From Pseudomonadota bacterium (lineage in GTDB: Bacteria; Pseudomonadota; Gammaproteobacteria; Burkholderiales; Burkholderiaceae_C), in contig JAEZWW010000005.1 of assembly GCA_023442945.1 (NCBI GenBank), positions 1-64,000 on the forward strand: a stretch of 64,000 nt of DNA, read 5' to 3'. A program made the translations under genes and the position numbers. Every line of letters begins with the position of its first letter. The first letter of the stretch is position 1. A model generated the notes under the pieces. It was not told the DNA's origin. It saw nothing but the letters and a program-made list of their open reading frames with translations, and made no database searches. Positions 34,178 through 42,918 of this stretch are shown here, one piece after another.

Positions 34178-35284
34178 ATGACCCTGCCGCTGCACGCTCT
34201 CGACCCCGACCTGTTCGCCCGCGCCCAGACCTTGCTGGACGACGACTGGCTGGCGCACGACGCCGACCTGGCGCCCGTGCTGCCCACCGTGCTGGCGCGC
34301 GGCGTGGGGCAGGACTGGCACAAAGCCGGCACCTTCCGCCACCACCTGATCGGCGTGGCGCGCAGCCTGGCGCTGTGGCAGCAGCCGCGCGCCGTGCGCC
34401 TGCTGGGCCTGCTGCACAGCGTGTACGGCAACGCCTTCGTCGACCTGGTCAAGTTCGACATGGCGACCGAACGCGGGCGCCTGCAGGCGCTGGTCGGCCA
34501 GGAAGAGGAAGCGCTGGTGTACCTGTTCTGCACCGCCTCGCGCCGCGAATTTGTGCAGAAGGTGCTGGCCGGCCAGATTGAAGCCGACGGCAGCCTGCCG
34601 CTGCACACCAACCAGGGCGAGCCGATCATTCTGGCGCCGGACGTGGTGGCCGCCTTCCTGGTGGTCAGCATGGCCGACACGATCGAGCAGTGGTTCAGCT
34701 GGCAGGACGACATCTATTCGCGATTCCCGGACACCGACACCACCCGCCAGCAAAGCGTGCACTGGATGGCCTCCCTCTGGCCCGGCCCGATGCGCCCGTC
34801 GGGCCGCATGCTGCACCAGATCAACCGGCTGGCGCTGGCCCTGCAGCACCCCGGGCTGAAAGGGCGCCTGCCCATGCCGCCGGTGTTTGACGCCTGCAGC
34901 GCCGAGTTCAGCGCCGGCGACGACGCGGCCGCCGCCAGCCTGTACTGGTCCGTCATCCAGCAAGACCAGCCGCTGGCCGATCTGGACGTGGCCACCGGCG
35001 TGCTGGAACAGGCCGTGCGCCTGAACCCCTGGGTCGGCGAGCCGCAGATGGTGCTGGCCCAGCTCTACCTCAGCGCGGGCCGCCGCGCCGACGCCGCCCG
35101 CGCCGCAGAAAGCGCCCTGCAAGCGTTCTGCAGCTGGGGCAACGCCTGGGACAAACGCGTGCAATGGGACGCCTGGGTCGCCTGGACCCGCATCCTGCTG
35201 CAAGGCGCGACCACCCACGGGCCGGGCGCGTGGCCGGAGCGCTTGGACAAGTTGAACAACGTGGCGCTGCGAGAAGGCGCGTAG
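34178..35284 (+). CDS. DUF6817-like protein with C-terminal helical repeats
   Basis: 368 aa from MTLPLHALDPDLFARAQTLL. The first half has an HD-like arrangement of histidines: AGTFRHHLIGVARSLALW and LGLLHSVYGNAFVDLVKFD, with the pattern seen in DUF6817 proteins. The second half, especially EQAVRLNPWVGEPQMVLAQL and LSAGRRADAARAAESALQAF, reads as TPR-like helical pairs. I cannot assign a reaction. It is monocistronic, followed by a repeat copy and a convergent gene. Confidence 0.55.
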   Translation: MTLPLHALDPDLFARAQTLLDDDWLAHDADLAPVLPTVLARGVGQDWHKAGTFRHHLIGVARSLALWQQPRAVRLLGLLHSVYGNAFVDLVKFDMATERGRLQALVGQEEEALVYLFCTASRREFVQKVLAGQIEADGSLPLHTNQGEPIILAPDVVAAFLVVSMADTIEQWFSWQDDIYSRFPDTDTTRQQSVHWMASLWPGPMRPSGRMLHQINRLALALQHPGLKGRLPMPPVFDACSAEFSAGDDAAAASLYWSVIQQDQPLADLDVATGVLEQAVRLNPWVGEPQMVLAQLYLSAGRRADAARAAESALQAFCSWGNAWDKRVQWDAWVAWTRILLQGATTHGPGAWPERLDKLNNVALREGA

Positions 35285-35323
35285 CCGTGTGTCAACGCCC
35301 GGCTGGCTTGACCGGAATATCGG

Positions 35324-35380
35324 TCAAATCACCGTCTGGCCCTACAGCCACTTGCGCGGCCAGCTACTGAATTGATAGTT
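35324..35380 (+). repeat. Dispersed repeat family 1, copy 8
   Basis: Forward copy with CAAATCACCGTCTGGCCCTA, CAGCCACTTGCGCGGCCAGC, then TACTGAATTGATAG. It lies between two convergent genes. Confidence 0.9.
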
Positions 35381-35416
35381 TTGGCCGGTGCCCGCAGCGC
35401 ACCGGCCCGCGCGGCG

Positions 35417-37186
35417 TCACCCCGTGGCCAGCCGCACCAGGCGCAGCACCTGCAGCGTCAGCACGCCCAGCGCCGCGACGGCGGCCAGGATGATCCGGAC
35501 GCGCCCACTCACGCCGCCGTAGCGCCACTGGTGCTTCAGCCAACCCATGTCCCACGCGCCGTCCAGCACCTGCATGTGCGGCAGGCGCGCGAAGATGTCG
35601 CGCTGCAGCTTCGCTTCGTCAAACAGCGGGCTACCGTTGACGCGCAAAGGCAGCGTGTGTGGGCCGATCAGCAGGTGCTGGCGGGTCAGCGTGACCTGGT
35701 CGGCCGGGCGCTTGTAGCGCTTGCCGCTGCCGGTGCGCACGGCGAGTTGCTCGCCGTTGGTGGCGATTTCGGTGGATTCCAGCTGGCGCAGCAAGTGCCA
35801 GGCGAGCCCGTACACCCCCGCCAGTGACAGCACCGCCAACAGCATCGCGCCGCGCAAGGCGCCGGAGGGGTCGCACACCTGGTTGGGGCCGCAATCGTGT
35901 TGGTAGAAATAGGGCCAGGCCCAGTACACCATGGCCGCGACGACCAGCACGCCGATCACCCCCATGCCGACCAGCACCTGCCGGCGCTGCCCCGTGGCAC
36001 CGGGCTGGGCGCGCACCCGGGTCAGCGCGCCGCGTGCGGGCGCGTGGCCAAAGACGGGGTGCTGCGCGGGTGTGCCCATGGGGCGCAGCAGGTCGGGTGC
36101 CGGGGCGAACACGGGTAAGGGCTTTTGCCAGCGCGCGCCGCCGATCTTGCGGAATTCGCCGGCTTTCCAGCCCAACCAGCTGCACAGCAGCACGAGCAGG
36201 GCGATGCCGCCCATCAGGAAGCTCGGCAACCGGCTGCCCCAGGCGTGGTCGGCGCGGGCGGCGTCCAGCTCGGCCAGGAAGGCGGCGTCGCCAAAGGTGC
36301 CCAGGGGCTGGCCGTCCGACGAGATGCGGTCGACGCGAAAGCGCGTCATATCGGTGGTCAGCAGCTCTTTGCCGGTCCACAGCAGGGCGTTGGGGTCCTG
36401 CTTCGCATCCAGCGGCACGACGCGGTCGGGCTTCAGGTCGGCGTCCAGGCGCAGCAGGTCGGCCTTGTCCATGCCGGGGCCGGCCACCAGCACCCACAGG
36501 CGCTGCAGGTGGTCGCGCTGCATGGCGAAGGGAAAGCGGTGGCCGGCGCGCAGCGCCAGGTTGTTGACGGGGAAGTTGGCCAGCGGCGGGCGCGTGGCGA
36601 CCTGCGCGTCCAGCTGGGTGATGGCGTGTTCGTTGGTGTTGGCCACCCACAGCTGCCCGCCCACCGCCAGTGTCTGGTTGGGAAAGCGCAGGCCTTGCGT
36701 GTAAGCGCGCGCCAGGGTGAAGGGCGCGTTGTCGGCATTGCGGCGGTAGACCAGGATGCGGTGCGCTGAGGCGTCGGACACCGTCAGCTCGCGCGTGTCG
36801 TCGCTGACGCGGATCCAGCGGTAGTCGCGCCGTGTGCTGAGTTCGGGCAGGTCCAGCACGTCGCAGCGGCGGGTGCTGAGTGTGCAGCGCTGCACCCGGC
36901 TTTGGTCGTGCGTCCAGAACACGTCGGGCGCGGTGAATTGCAGCGCGCTGGCGTTGTCGGACAGCGGCAATTCAGCCCAGTCGATCTTCTTGATGCGGTG
37001 GCCGTTCGCGTCGAACTGGTGCAGCGCGCCGTGGCTGACCAGCCAGACCGTGTCGCCCGATTGGGCCGGCAGGCGCGGGCCCATGCGGTCGGGCCACAGC
37101 GTGCCGCGCAGCACGAAAGCGACGATCAAGGCCATCATCGCGGCGATGCCGACCATCATGGCGCGGCGGTATCCGGTCTCGCTCAT
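35417..37186 (-). CDS. Hypothetical membrane protein with periplasmic propeller-like domain
   Basis: 589 aa. One N-terminal membrane helix (about 9-27), then about 290 residues with repeating beta-rich motifs (DTVWLVSHGALHQFDANGH, QLWVANTNEHAITQLDA, RLWVLVAGPGMDKADLLRLD) that resemble an NHL/YncE-type beta-propeller facing the periplasm. Two or three further helices follow (SFLMGGIALLVLLCSWLGW; VLVGMGVIGVLVVAAMVYWA; AMLLAVLSLAGVYGLAW), then a soluble domain and a final helix near the C-terminus (IILAAVAALGVLTLQVLRL). No known function. It is transcribed away from metY. Confidence 0.65.
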   Translation of the reverse strand: MSETGYRRAMMVGIAAMMALIVAFVLRGTLWPDRMGPRLPAQSGDTVWLVSHGALHQFDANGHRIKKIDWAELPLSDNASALQFTAPDVFWTHDQSRVQRCTLSTRRCDVLDLPELSTRRDYRWIRVSDDTRELTVSDASAHRILVYRRNADNAPFTLARAYTQGLRFPNQTLAVGGQLWVANTNEHAITQLDAQVATRPPLANFPVNNLALRAGHRFPFAMQRDHLQRLWVLVAGPGMDKADLLRLDADLKPDRVVPLDAKQDPNALLWTGKELLTTDMTRFRVDRISSDGQPLGTFGDAAFLAELDAARADHAWGSRLPSFLMGGIALLVLLCSWLGWKAGEFRKIGGARWQKPLPVFAPAPDLLRPMGTPAQHPVFGHAPARGALTRVRAQPGATGQRRQVLVGMGVIGVLVVAAMVYWAWPYFYQHDCGPNQVCDPSGALRGAMLLAVLSLAGVYGLAWHLLRQLESTEIATNGEQLAVRTGSGKRYKRPADQVTLTRQHLLIGPHTLPLRVNGSPLFDEAKLQRDIFARLPHMQVLDGAWDMGWLKHQWRYGGVSGRVRIILAAVAALGVLTLQVLRLVRLATG

Positions 37187-37336
37187 CTGCTGGCTCCTCT
37201 CCCTTATGGGTCAGAGTGTAAGCGGATGTTTGTCCGGATAAGCTCATGACGAAAGCGTCTCAGCGCGGCCATGCCCGCGCCGCGCCGGGGCACTAGACTG
37301 CGAGATTCCGCTGTCCATGCGTCTGCACAAGCCGGA

Positions 37337-37400
37337 TTTTGAAAGAAATCGGCCTCTGGCCCTACAACCATCAGCGCGGCCAGCTACTCAAACAATAGCA
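37337..37400 (+). repeat. Dispersed repeat family 1, copy 9 (leader of metY)
   Basis: The cleanest copy: GAAAGAAATCGGCCTCTGGC, CCTACAACCATCAGCGCGGC, CAGCTACTCAAACAATAGCA. It ends 16 bases before the metY ATG, with an AGGAGC ribosome site in between. Confidence 0.92.
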
Positions 37401-37416
37401 ACCATCAGGAGCATTC

Positions 37417-38715
37417 ATGTCCGACACCTGGAAGTTTGAAACCCAATCCGTGCACGCCGGCTACACGCCCGACCCGACCACCAAGGCCGTGGCCGTGCCG
37501 CTGTACCAGACCGTGGCCTATGCTTTTGACAGCGCGCAGCACGGCGCCGACCTGTTCGATTTGAAGGTGCCCGGCAACATCTATTCGCGCATCATGAACC
37601 CGACCAACGACGTGCTGGAAAAGCGCGTAGCGGCGCTGGAAGGCGGCATCGGCGCGCTGGCTGTCGCGTCGGGCCAATCGGCCATCACCTACGCCATCCA
37701 GACCATTGCCGAGGCGGGCGACAACATCGTCAGCAGCACCGCGCTCTATGGCGGCACCTACAACCTGTTCGCGCACACGCTGCCGCAGTACGGGATTGAG
37801 ACGCGCTTTGCCGACCACAACGACCCCGACAGTTTTGAGAAGTTGATCGACGCGCGCACCAAGGCGGTGTACGTCGAATCCATCGGCAACCCGGCCGGCA
37901 ACGTGACCGACATCGCCAAGGTCGCCGCCATCGCGCACCAACACGGCGTGCCCGTCATCGTCGACAACACCGTCGCCAGCCCCTACCTGCTGCGCCCGTT
38001 CGAGCACGGCGCCGACATCGTCGTGCATTCGCTGACCAAGTACATGGGCGGCCACGGCACCAGCATCGGCGGCGTGATCGTCGACAGCGGCAAGTTCCCC
38101 TGGGGCCAGCACAAGGCGCGCTTTCCGCGCCTGAACGAGCCCGACGTCAGCTACCACGGCGTGGTCTACACCGAAGCGCTGGGCGCCGCCGCCTACATCG
38201 GCCGCGCGCGCGTGGTGCCGCTGCGCAACATGGGCGCCGCGCTGTCGCCCTTCAACGCCTGGCAGATCCTGCAAGGCATTGAGACGCTGGCGCTGCGCAT
38301 GGACCGCATTGGCGAGAACACGCAGAAGATCGCCGAATGGCTGCAAAAGCACCCGAAGGTGGCGTGGGTGAGCTACGCCGGTCTGCCCGACCACCGCGAC
38401 CACGCGCTGGCCCAAAAGTACATGGGCGGGCGCGCGTCCGGCCTGTTCACCTTTGGCGTGAAGTCGGCCGCGGGCGACGACGCGCGGGCCGCCGGCGCGC
38501 GCTTTCTGGACGCGCTGCAGCTCTTCACCCGTCTGGTCAACATCGGCGACACCAAGTCCCTGGCCACACACCCGGCCAGCACCACGCACCGCCAGCTGTC
38601 GCCCGAAGAACTGGCCAAGACCGGCGTGAAGGAAGAGACGGTGCGCCTGTGCGTCGGCATCGAGCACATCGACGATTTGATTGCCGATCTGGACCAGGCG
38701 TTGGCTAAGGTGTGA
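37417..38715 (+). CDS. metY: O-acetylhomoserine aminocarboxypropyltransferase (sulfhydrylase)
   Basis: 432 aa Cys/Met-metabolism PLP enzyme. It makes homocysteine (with sulfide) or methionine (with methanethiol) from O-acetylhomoserine. Features: FETQSVHAGYTPDPTTKAVA at the N-terminus, SRIMNPTNDVLEKRVAALEG, ALYGGTYNLF, the PLP lysine Lys208 in VVHSLTKYMGGHG, and SLATHPASTTHRQLSPEE near the end, all typical of MetY rather than MetB or MetZ. An AGGAG ribosome site lies 6 bases before the ATG. The gene is monocistronic between two repeat copies. I see no SAM or SAH riboswitch in the 230-bp leader region. Confidence 0.95.
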   Translation: MSDTWKFETQSVHAGYTPDPTTKAVAVPLYQTVAYAFDSAQHGADLFDLKVPGNIYSRIMNPTNDVLEKRVAALEGGIGALAVASGQSAITYAIQTIAEAGDNIVSSTALYGGTYNLFAHTLPQYGIETRFADHNDPDSFEKLIDARTKAVYVESIGNPAGNVTDIAKVAAIAHQHGVPVIVDNTVASPYLLRPFEHGADIVVHSLTKYMGGHGTSIGGVIVDSGKFPWGQHKARFPRLNEPDVSYHGVVYTEALGAAAYIGRARVVPLRNMGAALSPFNAWQILQGIETLALRMDRIGENTQKIAEWLQKHPKVAWVSYAGLPDHRDHALAQKYMGGRASGLFTFGVKSAAGDDARAAGARFLDALQLFTRLVNIGDTKSLATHPASTTHRQLSPEELAKTGVKEETVRLCVGIEHIDDLIADLDQALAKV

Positions 38716-38756
38716 CGCGCCTGCTCGGGGGGTGCCAGGGCGGCGCTGAATTCGCG

Positions 38757-38820
38757 TTTTCAAGGTGATTTCGGCCGGTGGCCCTAGTGCCATCTGCGCG
38801 GGCAGCTATGTAAAATGTAG
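38757..38820 (+). repeat. Dispersed repeat family 1, copy 10
   Basis: Forward copy: TGATTTCGGCCGGTGGCCCT, AGTGCCATCTGCGCGGGCAG, CTATGTAAAATGTAG. It lies between metY and the YbjQ gene, about 85 bp before the YbjQ start. Confidence 0.88.
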
Positions 38821-38905
38821 TGACCCGCTGCGTGACCTGTCGTATGCGCGGGGTGGTCAGGCGGAGCGCCGACGCTGGCGCTGCCGCCCTCAAGGAGGGT
38901 GAAGC

Positions 38906-39262
38906 ATGGGCTGGTTTTCCAAGTCGTCGGACGACTTCTTTCTGTCCACCGTCGTGCCGCAAGGGCAGGGCGGGGCGCAGGTCGCGCAGTTTCTGGGCGT
39001 GGTGAACGGTGAAGCCATCATCGGCGCCAACATCTTCCGCGACATGTTTTCCAGCGTGCGCGACGTGGTGGGCGGGCGCGCCAGCGGCTACGAACGCGCC
39101 CTGGCCGGCGCGCGCGAAGCGGCGCTGGAAGAAGCCAAGGCCGCCGCGCGCGAGCTGGGCGCCAACGGCATCGTCGGCATCGACTTCGACTACGAAGTCA
39201 TGGGCGAGACCAACGGCATGATGATGGTGTCGGTCAGCGGCACCGCCGTGAAGATGGCATGA
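38906..39262 (+). CDS. YbjQ-family (DUF74) heavy-metal-binding-like protein
   Basis: 118 aa. VVNGEAIIGANIFRDMFSSV, GGRASGYERALAGAREAALE and ELGANGIVGIDFDYEVMG are the YbjQ core, a small pentamer-forming fold that has been called a heavy-metal-binding domain without firm proof. A GGAGGGTGA ribosome site precedes the ATG. The next gene overlaps by 4 bases (ATGA), so the two are translated together. Confidence 0.88.
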   Translation: MGWFSKSSDDFFLSTVVPQGQGGAQVAQFLGVVNGEAIIGANIFRDMFSSVRDVVGGRASGYERALAGAREAALEEAKAAARELGANGIVGIDFDYEVMGETNGMMMVSVSGTAVKMA

Positions 39263-39693
39263 ACCCCAGCCCCACCGACACCACCCGCGCTGGCCAGACA
39301 CCGAGCACACCGTTGCCGCCTGCCTGCAGCACGCGCCCGCTGCAAGCGCGCCGCCAGATCAAGAAGGTGGGCGACGAGCTGGTGCGCCAGTACGGCAAGC
39401 TGCGCTACTACACGGTGGAGCAAGTGCGGCGCGCCAACCAGCGCCAGGCCATCCCGCTGGACGTGGGCTGTTGGTCGCACGCTTTCTTCAATACCCATGC
39501 CGACTTCGACCGCCTGCACGCCGGCCACGGCGAGGCCTGTGACTACGCCGCCATGAAGGCCGAGCTGACCGAGGCGCTGACCGCAGACAACGTGTCGGTC
39601 GACACGGCGTCCTGGCTGGACTTTGACTGGGACTTGTCCTGGCTGGAATTGCCCAGCGTGGACTGGTCGATCTTCGACTTCTTCGACTTTTGA
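39259..39693 (+). CDS. Uncharacterised protein with acidic aromatic tail, coupled to YbjQ
   Basis: 144 aa. The middle (QARRQIKKVGDELVRQYGKL, RYYTVEQVRRANQRQAIPLD, CWSHAFFNTHADFDRLHAGH) resembles small uncharacterised families with a YYTxEQV helix (DUF6559-like, low certainty). The last 25 residues are striking: repeated Trp, Phe and Asp (DFDWDLSW, then DWSIFDFFDF) that end the protein. The ATG overlaps the YbjQ stop (ATGA). Function unknown; the tail could be a short binding motif for a partner protein. Confidence 0.6.
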   Translation: MNPSPTDTTRAGQTPSTPLPPACSTRPLQARRQIKKVGDELVRQYGKLRYYTVEQVRRANQRQAIPLDVGCWSHAFFNTHADFDRLHAGHGEACDYAAMKAELTEALTADNVSVDTASWLDFDWDLSWLELPSVDWSIFDFFDF

Positions 39694-39756
39694 CGCGGCG
39701 AGCGGCGCGCTGCCCCGCTGACTGCTGCAACCTCACCGCCCAATCCGGCATGCGCT

Positions 39757-39797
39757 CTGAATAGCGTAGCTGCCCGCACAAAGTCCCACCAGGGCGC
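39757..39797 (-). repeat. Dispersed repeat family 1, copy 11 (degenerate)
   Basis: Reverse copy reduced to GAATAGCGTAGCTGCCCGCA, CAAAGTCCCACCAGGGCGCC. It lies in the 277-bp gap before the rhomboid gene. The rest of that gap shows nothing else I can name. Confidence 0.6.
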
Positions 39798-39970
39798 CAG
39801 CCGTATTTCTATCTCCATGGCCGTGGGATGGCCCCGCGCCAACCTTGGCGGGCGTGACGCCGCCTAGAATCGCCGTTCATTACAAGTTGTAGCGAATCGC
39901 GGTTGGCGCGCGCCTGGATCGGGTGCGCCACGGCCCCGACCGGACGGCGCAGGAGAGGGCGCCTCGCGCC

Positions 39971-41494
39971 ATGTTCATCGCCATCCCGCTGGAAACCAAG
40001 CCGTCCTGGCGCTCGCCGCCGTGGATGACGTTGTTGCTGATCGCCATCAACTGCTGGGTGTTCTTTGCTTGGCAGGTGCCGGAAGAGCGCGGCGTGCAGC
40101 GCGCGGCCGAGCGCTACTTGCACACGCCGCTGCCGCAGATCGAGCTGCCGCTGTATGCCAAGGAAACGGCGCGGCGCGCCGAGGTATCGGGCAAGTCGCG
40201 CGACCGCCAGCGCGCCGAAGCGGTGGCGCAGGCACAGCGCGCAGACATGATCGAGCTGGTCTACCAGGCCATGTGGCATGACAACGCCTTCCGCGAACGC
40301 CTGCTGGGCGGCCAACTGATCCGCCCGGGTGACGCGCGCTACGCCGAATGGAAGGCCGCGCGCGACGCCTTCACGCCGACCGAGCCCGACCGCTTCACCG
40401 AGCGCTGGTCGCAGAACCACGACGCCGACGCGCCGTTTCGCCCCGTCACCTGGCTGACCAACACCTTCCTGCACGGCGGCGTCGGGCACCTGGTGGGCAA
40501 CATGGTGTTCTTGTTCCTGTTCGGCTTCACGCTGGAGATGGCGCTGGGGCGCGGGCTGTACCTGGCGTGCTACCTGCTGGGCGGCATTGGCGCGTCGGCG
40601 TTGGCGGCCTGGGTGTACGCGGGCAACGGCGGGCTGGGCCTGGGCGCGTCGGGCGCGGTGTCGGCGCTGATGGGCATGTACGTGGTGCTGTACCGGCTGC
40701 GCCGCATCCCGTTCTTCTACATGCTGTTCTTCTACTTCAACTACGCGCGCTGGCCGGCGCTGGTCATGCTGCCGGTGTGGATGGCGTTTGAGCTGGTGCA
40801 GCACCTGATGGGCGGCGCGCAGGTGGCCTACATGGCGCACCTGGGCGGGCTGATCACCGGCGCACTGCTGATGGCGCTGATCATGGCCACGCGCCGCGTG
40901 GAGGCGCCCAGCGCCCCCGCGCCCAGCGCAGCCGACGCTGCGGCTGCGGCGCAAAAGGCCGAGCTGAAACCCTTGGTCGACAAGGCCCGCGCGCTGACGC
41001 ACAGCCTGCGCTTTGCCGACGCCGCCCAGGTCTGGCAGCGCGCCGCGCGCCTGGCGCCAACCGACCCGGAGCTGCTGCGCGCCTGGTTTGACGCGGCCCG
41101 GCACGACCCGGCCAGCGACAGCTTTCACGCCGCGGCGCGGCAGATCTTCAAGCTGTCCACCCGCCACGCGCCCAACCGTCAATTGCAGGTGGAAAGCTAC
41201 CGCGTGTACCTGGACCGCGCCAAGCCCAGCATCCGCATCAGCCCGGCGACGCTGCAGCAGCTGGTGCGCAGCTTCGTGCTGGAGGGCGAGTTGAACGACG
41301 CTGAACAGCTGGCGCGCGCCCTGGCGCGCAGCTCGCCACCGCCCGAAGGTTGGCTGGACACGTTTGAACTGCTGATCAACGCGCAGATGAAGGCCGGGCG
41401 CCACCAGCAGGCGCAGGCCTGGCTGCCGCTGCTGGAACGGCACGCGCCGCACGAAGCGCTGACGCGGCGCCTGGCGGGGCAGGGCGCGGGCTGA
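39971..41494 (+). CDS. Rhomboid-family intramembrane serine protease with C-terminal TPR-like region
   Basis: 507 aa. MFIAIPLETKPSW followed by the first membrane helix (TLLLIAINCWVFFAW); an insertion of about 120 residues outside the membrane; then HGGVGHLVGN (His168, Asn177), GASG with the catalytic Ser228, and AHLGG with the catalytic His290. About six membrane segments in all. From about 320 a soluble helical region with repeating AxxxWxxAxxLxP units resembles TPRs. Both catalytic residues are present, so it should cleave membrane substrates; these are unknown. The start follows a GGAGAGGG site by 10 bases. The next gene is convergent. Confidence 0.87.
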   Translation: MFIAIPLETKPSWRSPPWMTLLLIAINCWVFFAWQVPEERGVQRAAERYLHTPLPQIELPLYAKETARRAEVSGKSRDRQRAEAVAQAQRADMIELVYQAMWHDNAFRERLLGGQLIRPGDARYAEWKAARDAFTPTEPDRFTERWSQNHDADAPFRPVTWLTNTFLHGGVGHLVGNMVFLFLFGFTLEMALGRGLYLACYLLGGIGASALAAWVYAGNGGLGLGASGAVSALMGMYVVLYRLRRIPFFYMLFFYFNYARWPALVMLPVWMAFELVQHLMGGAQVAYMAHLGGLITGALLMALIMATRRVEAPSAPAPSAADAAAAAQKAELKPLVDKARALTHSLRFADAAQVWQRAARLAPTDPELLRAWFDAARHDPASDSFHAAARQIFKLSTRHAPNRQLQVESYRVYLDRAKPSIRISPATLQQLVRSFVLEGELNDAEQLARALARSSPPPEGWLDTFELLINAQMKAGRHQQAQAWLPLLERHAPHEALTRRLAGQGAG

Positions 41495-41538
41495 GGGTGC
41501 GCGGCCGCAATCAGCCCGCGCGCCGCATCACTTGGCGG

Positions 41539-41602
41539 ATTTCAAGCCAAATCGACCTCTTGCCTTACAACCACCTGCGCGGCCAGCTATCAAGAAGATA
41601 GC
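41539..41602 (+). repeat. Dispersed repeat family 1, copy 12 (overlaps a gene 3' end)
   Basis: Forward copy: CAAGCCAAATCGACCTCTTG, CCTTACAACCACCTGCGCGG, CCAGCTATCAAGAAGATAGC. Its end supplies the last codons and the stop of the minus-strand gene that ends at 41590. Confidence 0.9.
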
Positions 41603-42918
41603 TTTTCCAGCTCGTCACGCATCACCCACGCGGCTTCTTGCGTGGACGGGTGGTCGGGGTAACGGCGCTGCAGCGCTTGCATGACCGGCATGGCTTTCTC
41701 GCCCTTGCCCAGGCCCTGCTTGAGGGCGCGCACGATCAGCTCGTAGGCGCGCGGAATCTCCACCACGCCAGGGTAGTGGCGGTCAAAGCCGCGCAGCAGG
41801 GCGATGGTCTGCTTGGCGTCCATGCGCTTCCAGGCCTGTTCGGCCAGGGCCAGTGTGGTGTCGGGCTTGTCGATGGCGAAGTCGGGGATGAGCTTCAGCA
41901 CGGCAGCGTGCGCCTCCAGCGCCTCGGGGCCGAGCTTGCGGATCAGCAGCAGCGGCAGGTAGCGCTGCGTGTGGTCGCGCAGGCGGCCGGAATGCACGTC
42001 GTCCAGCAGCAGCACGCGGTGGTAGCGGCGCTGGTCGGCCACGTTGTCAAAGCCGACGCGCGCCCATTCGCGCGCCTGCGCGATGGCGCCGTTGAGATCG
42101 CCTTTTTGCACCAGCTCGGACACTTCCGCGTCGCGCACTTGCGCTTCGGTCTTGACCGGGCGCGCGGCCACCGTGGCGGCGTCGGGTTCGGGCTCGCGCA
42201 GCAGGTCGATGTCGAGCGCGCCGTGGTGCTGGTACATCACGTAGCCGATCAGCGCGGCCATCACCCACAGGAAATAGACCGCGCAGAAAGTCAGCATGGG
42301 CAGCAGCAGCCAGCTGGGCGTGATCGGAAACAGCAGCTCGACCGCCTTGGGAAAGCCCGCCTGCAGCAGGAACAGGAACAGACACAGCAGCAGGTACTGC
42401 GCGCCGATGTCGGTCATGGTGCCCAGCAGCTCGAACGGGTTGAGCGCCGCGCGCAGGCTGGCCGACTGGATCAGCACCATCAGCGTGGCGGGCAGCAGCA
42501 GCGAGGACACCAGGGACGCCAGCAAGCCCAGCCACTCGTTCTGGCTGCCCAGAAAGCCGATCGCCAGGCCGTGCACCAGCAAGATGGCGAAGAACTTCCA
42601 GGGCAGGACCTTCCAGTCGGGGTCGTTCAGCGCGTTGGTGTAGTCGCGGCTGTGCAGCACGCCGCGCGAGGCCAACGCCGCCACCTTGAAGGCGTAGCGG
42701 CTGGCGCCCAGCAGCAGGCCAATGGCGATCAGGATGCGCGCGATCAGCGGCAGAAACAGCCCGAAGCTGCCCAGCGCCAGCAGCGACATGAAGATCAGCG
42801 GTTCGATCTGGAACGGGAACAGGAAGAAGTTGTTCAACCGCTGCCAGAACGGCGCGATCGCCGCCGGGCGGTCATCGTCGTCAGAGAGGGGCGAAGGGGC
42901 GGAAAGCTGTGCGGTCAT
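41590..42918 (-). CDS. Hypothetical multi-pass membrane protein with C-terminal TPR-like region
   Basis: 442 aa from MTAQLSAPSPLSDDDD. About six membrane helices in the first 240 residues (LIFMSLLALGSFGLFLPLIA; FFAILLVHGLAIGFLG; YLLLCLFLFLLQAGFP; LLPMLTFCAVYFLWVMAALI), then a soluble alpha-helical part (ELVQKGDLNGAIAQAREWAR; LVIRALKQGLGKGEKAMPVM-like repeats) resembling TPRs. No function can be assigned. The last residues KLSS and the stop come from a dispersed repeat, so the natural C-terminus has been reshaped. It faces away from the TIR locus. Confidence 0.65.
   Translation of the reverse strand: MTAQLSAPSPLSDDDDRPAAIAPFWQRLNNFFLFPFQIEPLIFMSLLALGSFGLFLPLIARILIAIGLLLGASRYAFKVAALASRGVLHSRDYTNALNDPDWKVLPWKFFAILLVHGLAIGFLGSQNEWLGLLASLVSSLLLPATLMVLIQSASLRAALNPFELLGTMTDIGAQYLLLCLFLFLLQAGFPKAVELLFPITPSWLLLPMLTFCAVYFLWVMAALIGYVMYQHHGALDIDLLREPEPDAATVAARPVKTEAQVRDAEVSELVQKGDLNGAIAQAREWARVGFDNVADQRRYHRVLLLDDVHSGRLRDHTQRYLPLLLIRKLGPEALEAHAAVLKLIPDFAIDKPDTTLALAEQAWKRMDAKQTIALLRGFDRHYPGVVEIPRAYELIVRALKQGLGKGEKAMPVMQALQRRYPDHPSTQEAAWVMRDELEKLSS

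Noticed and set aside
37187..37416. SAM or SAH riboswitch upstream of metY
   Set aside because: No matching conserved core; the leader is mostly a dispersed repeat copy.
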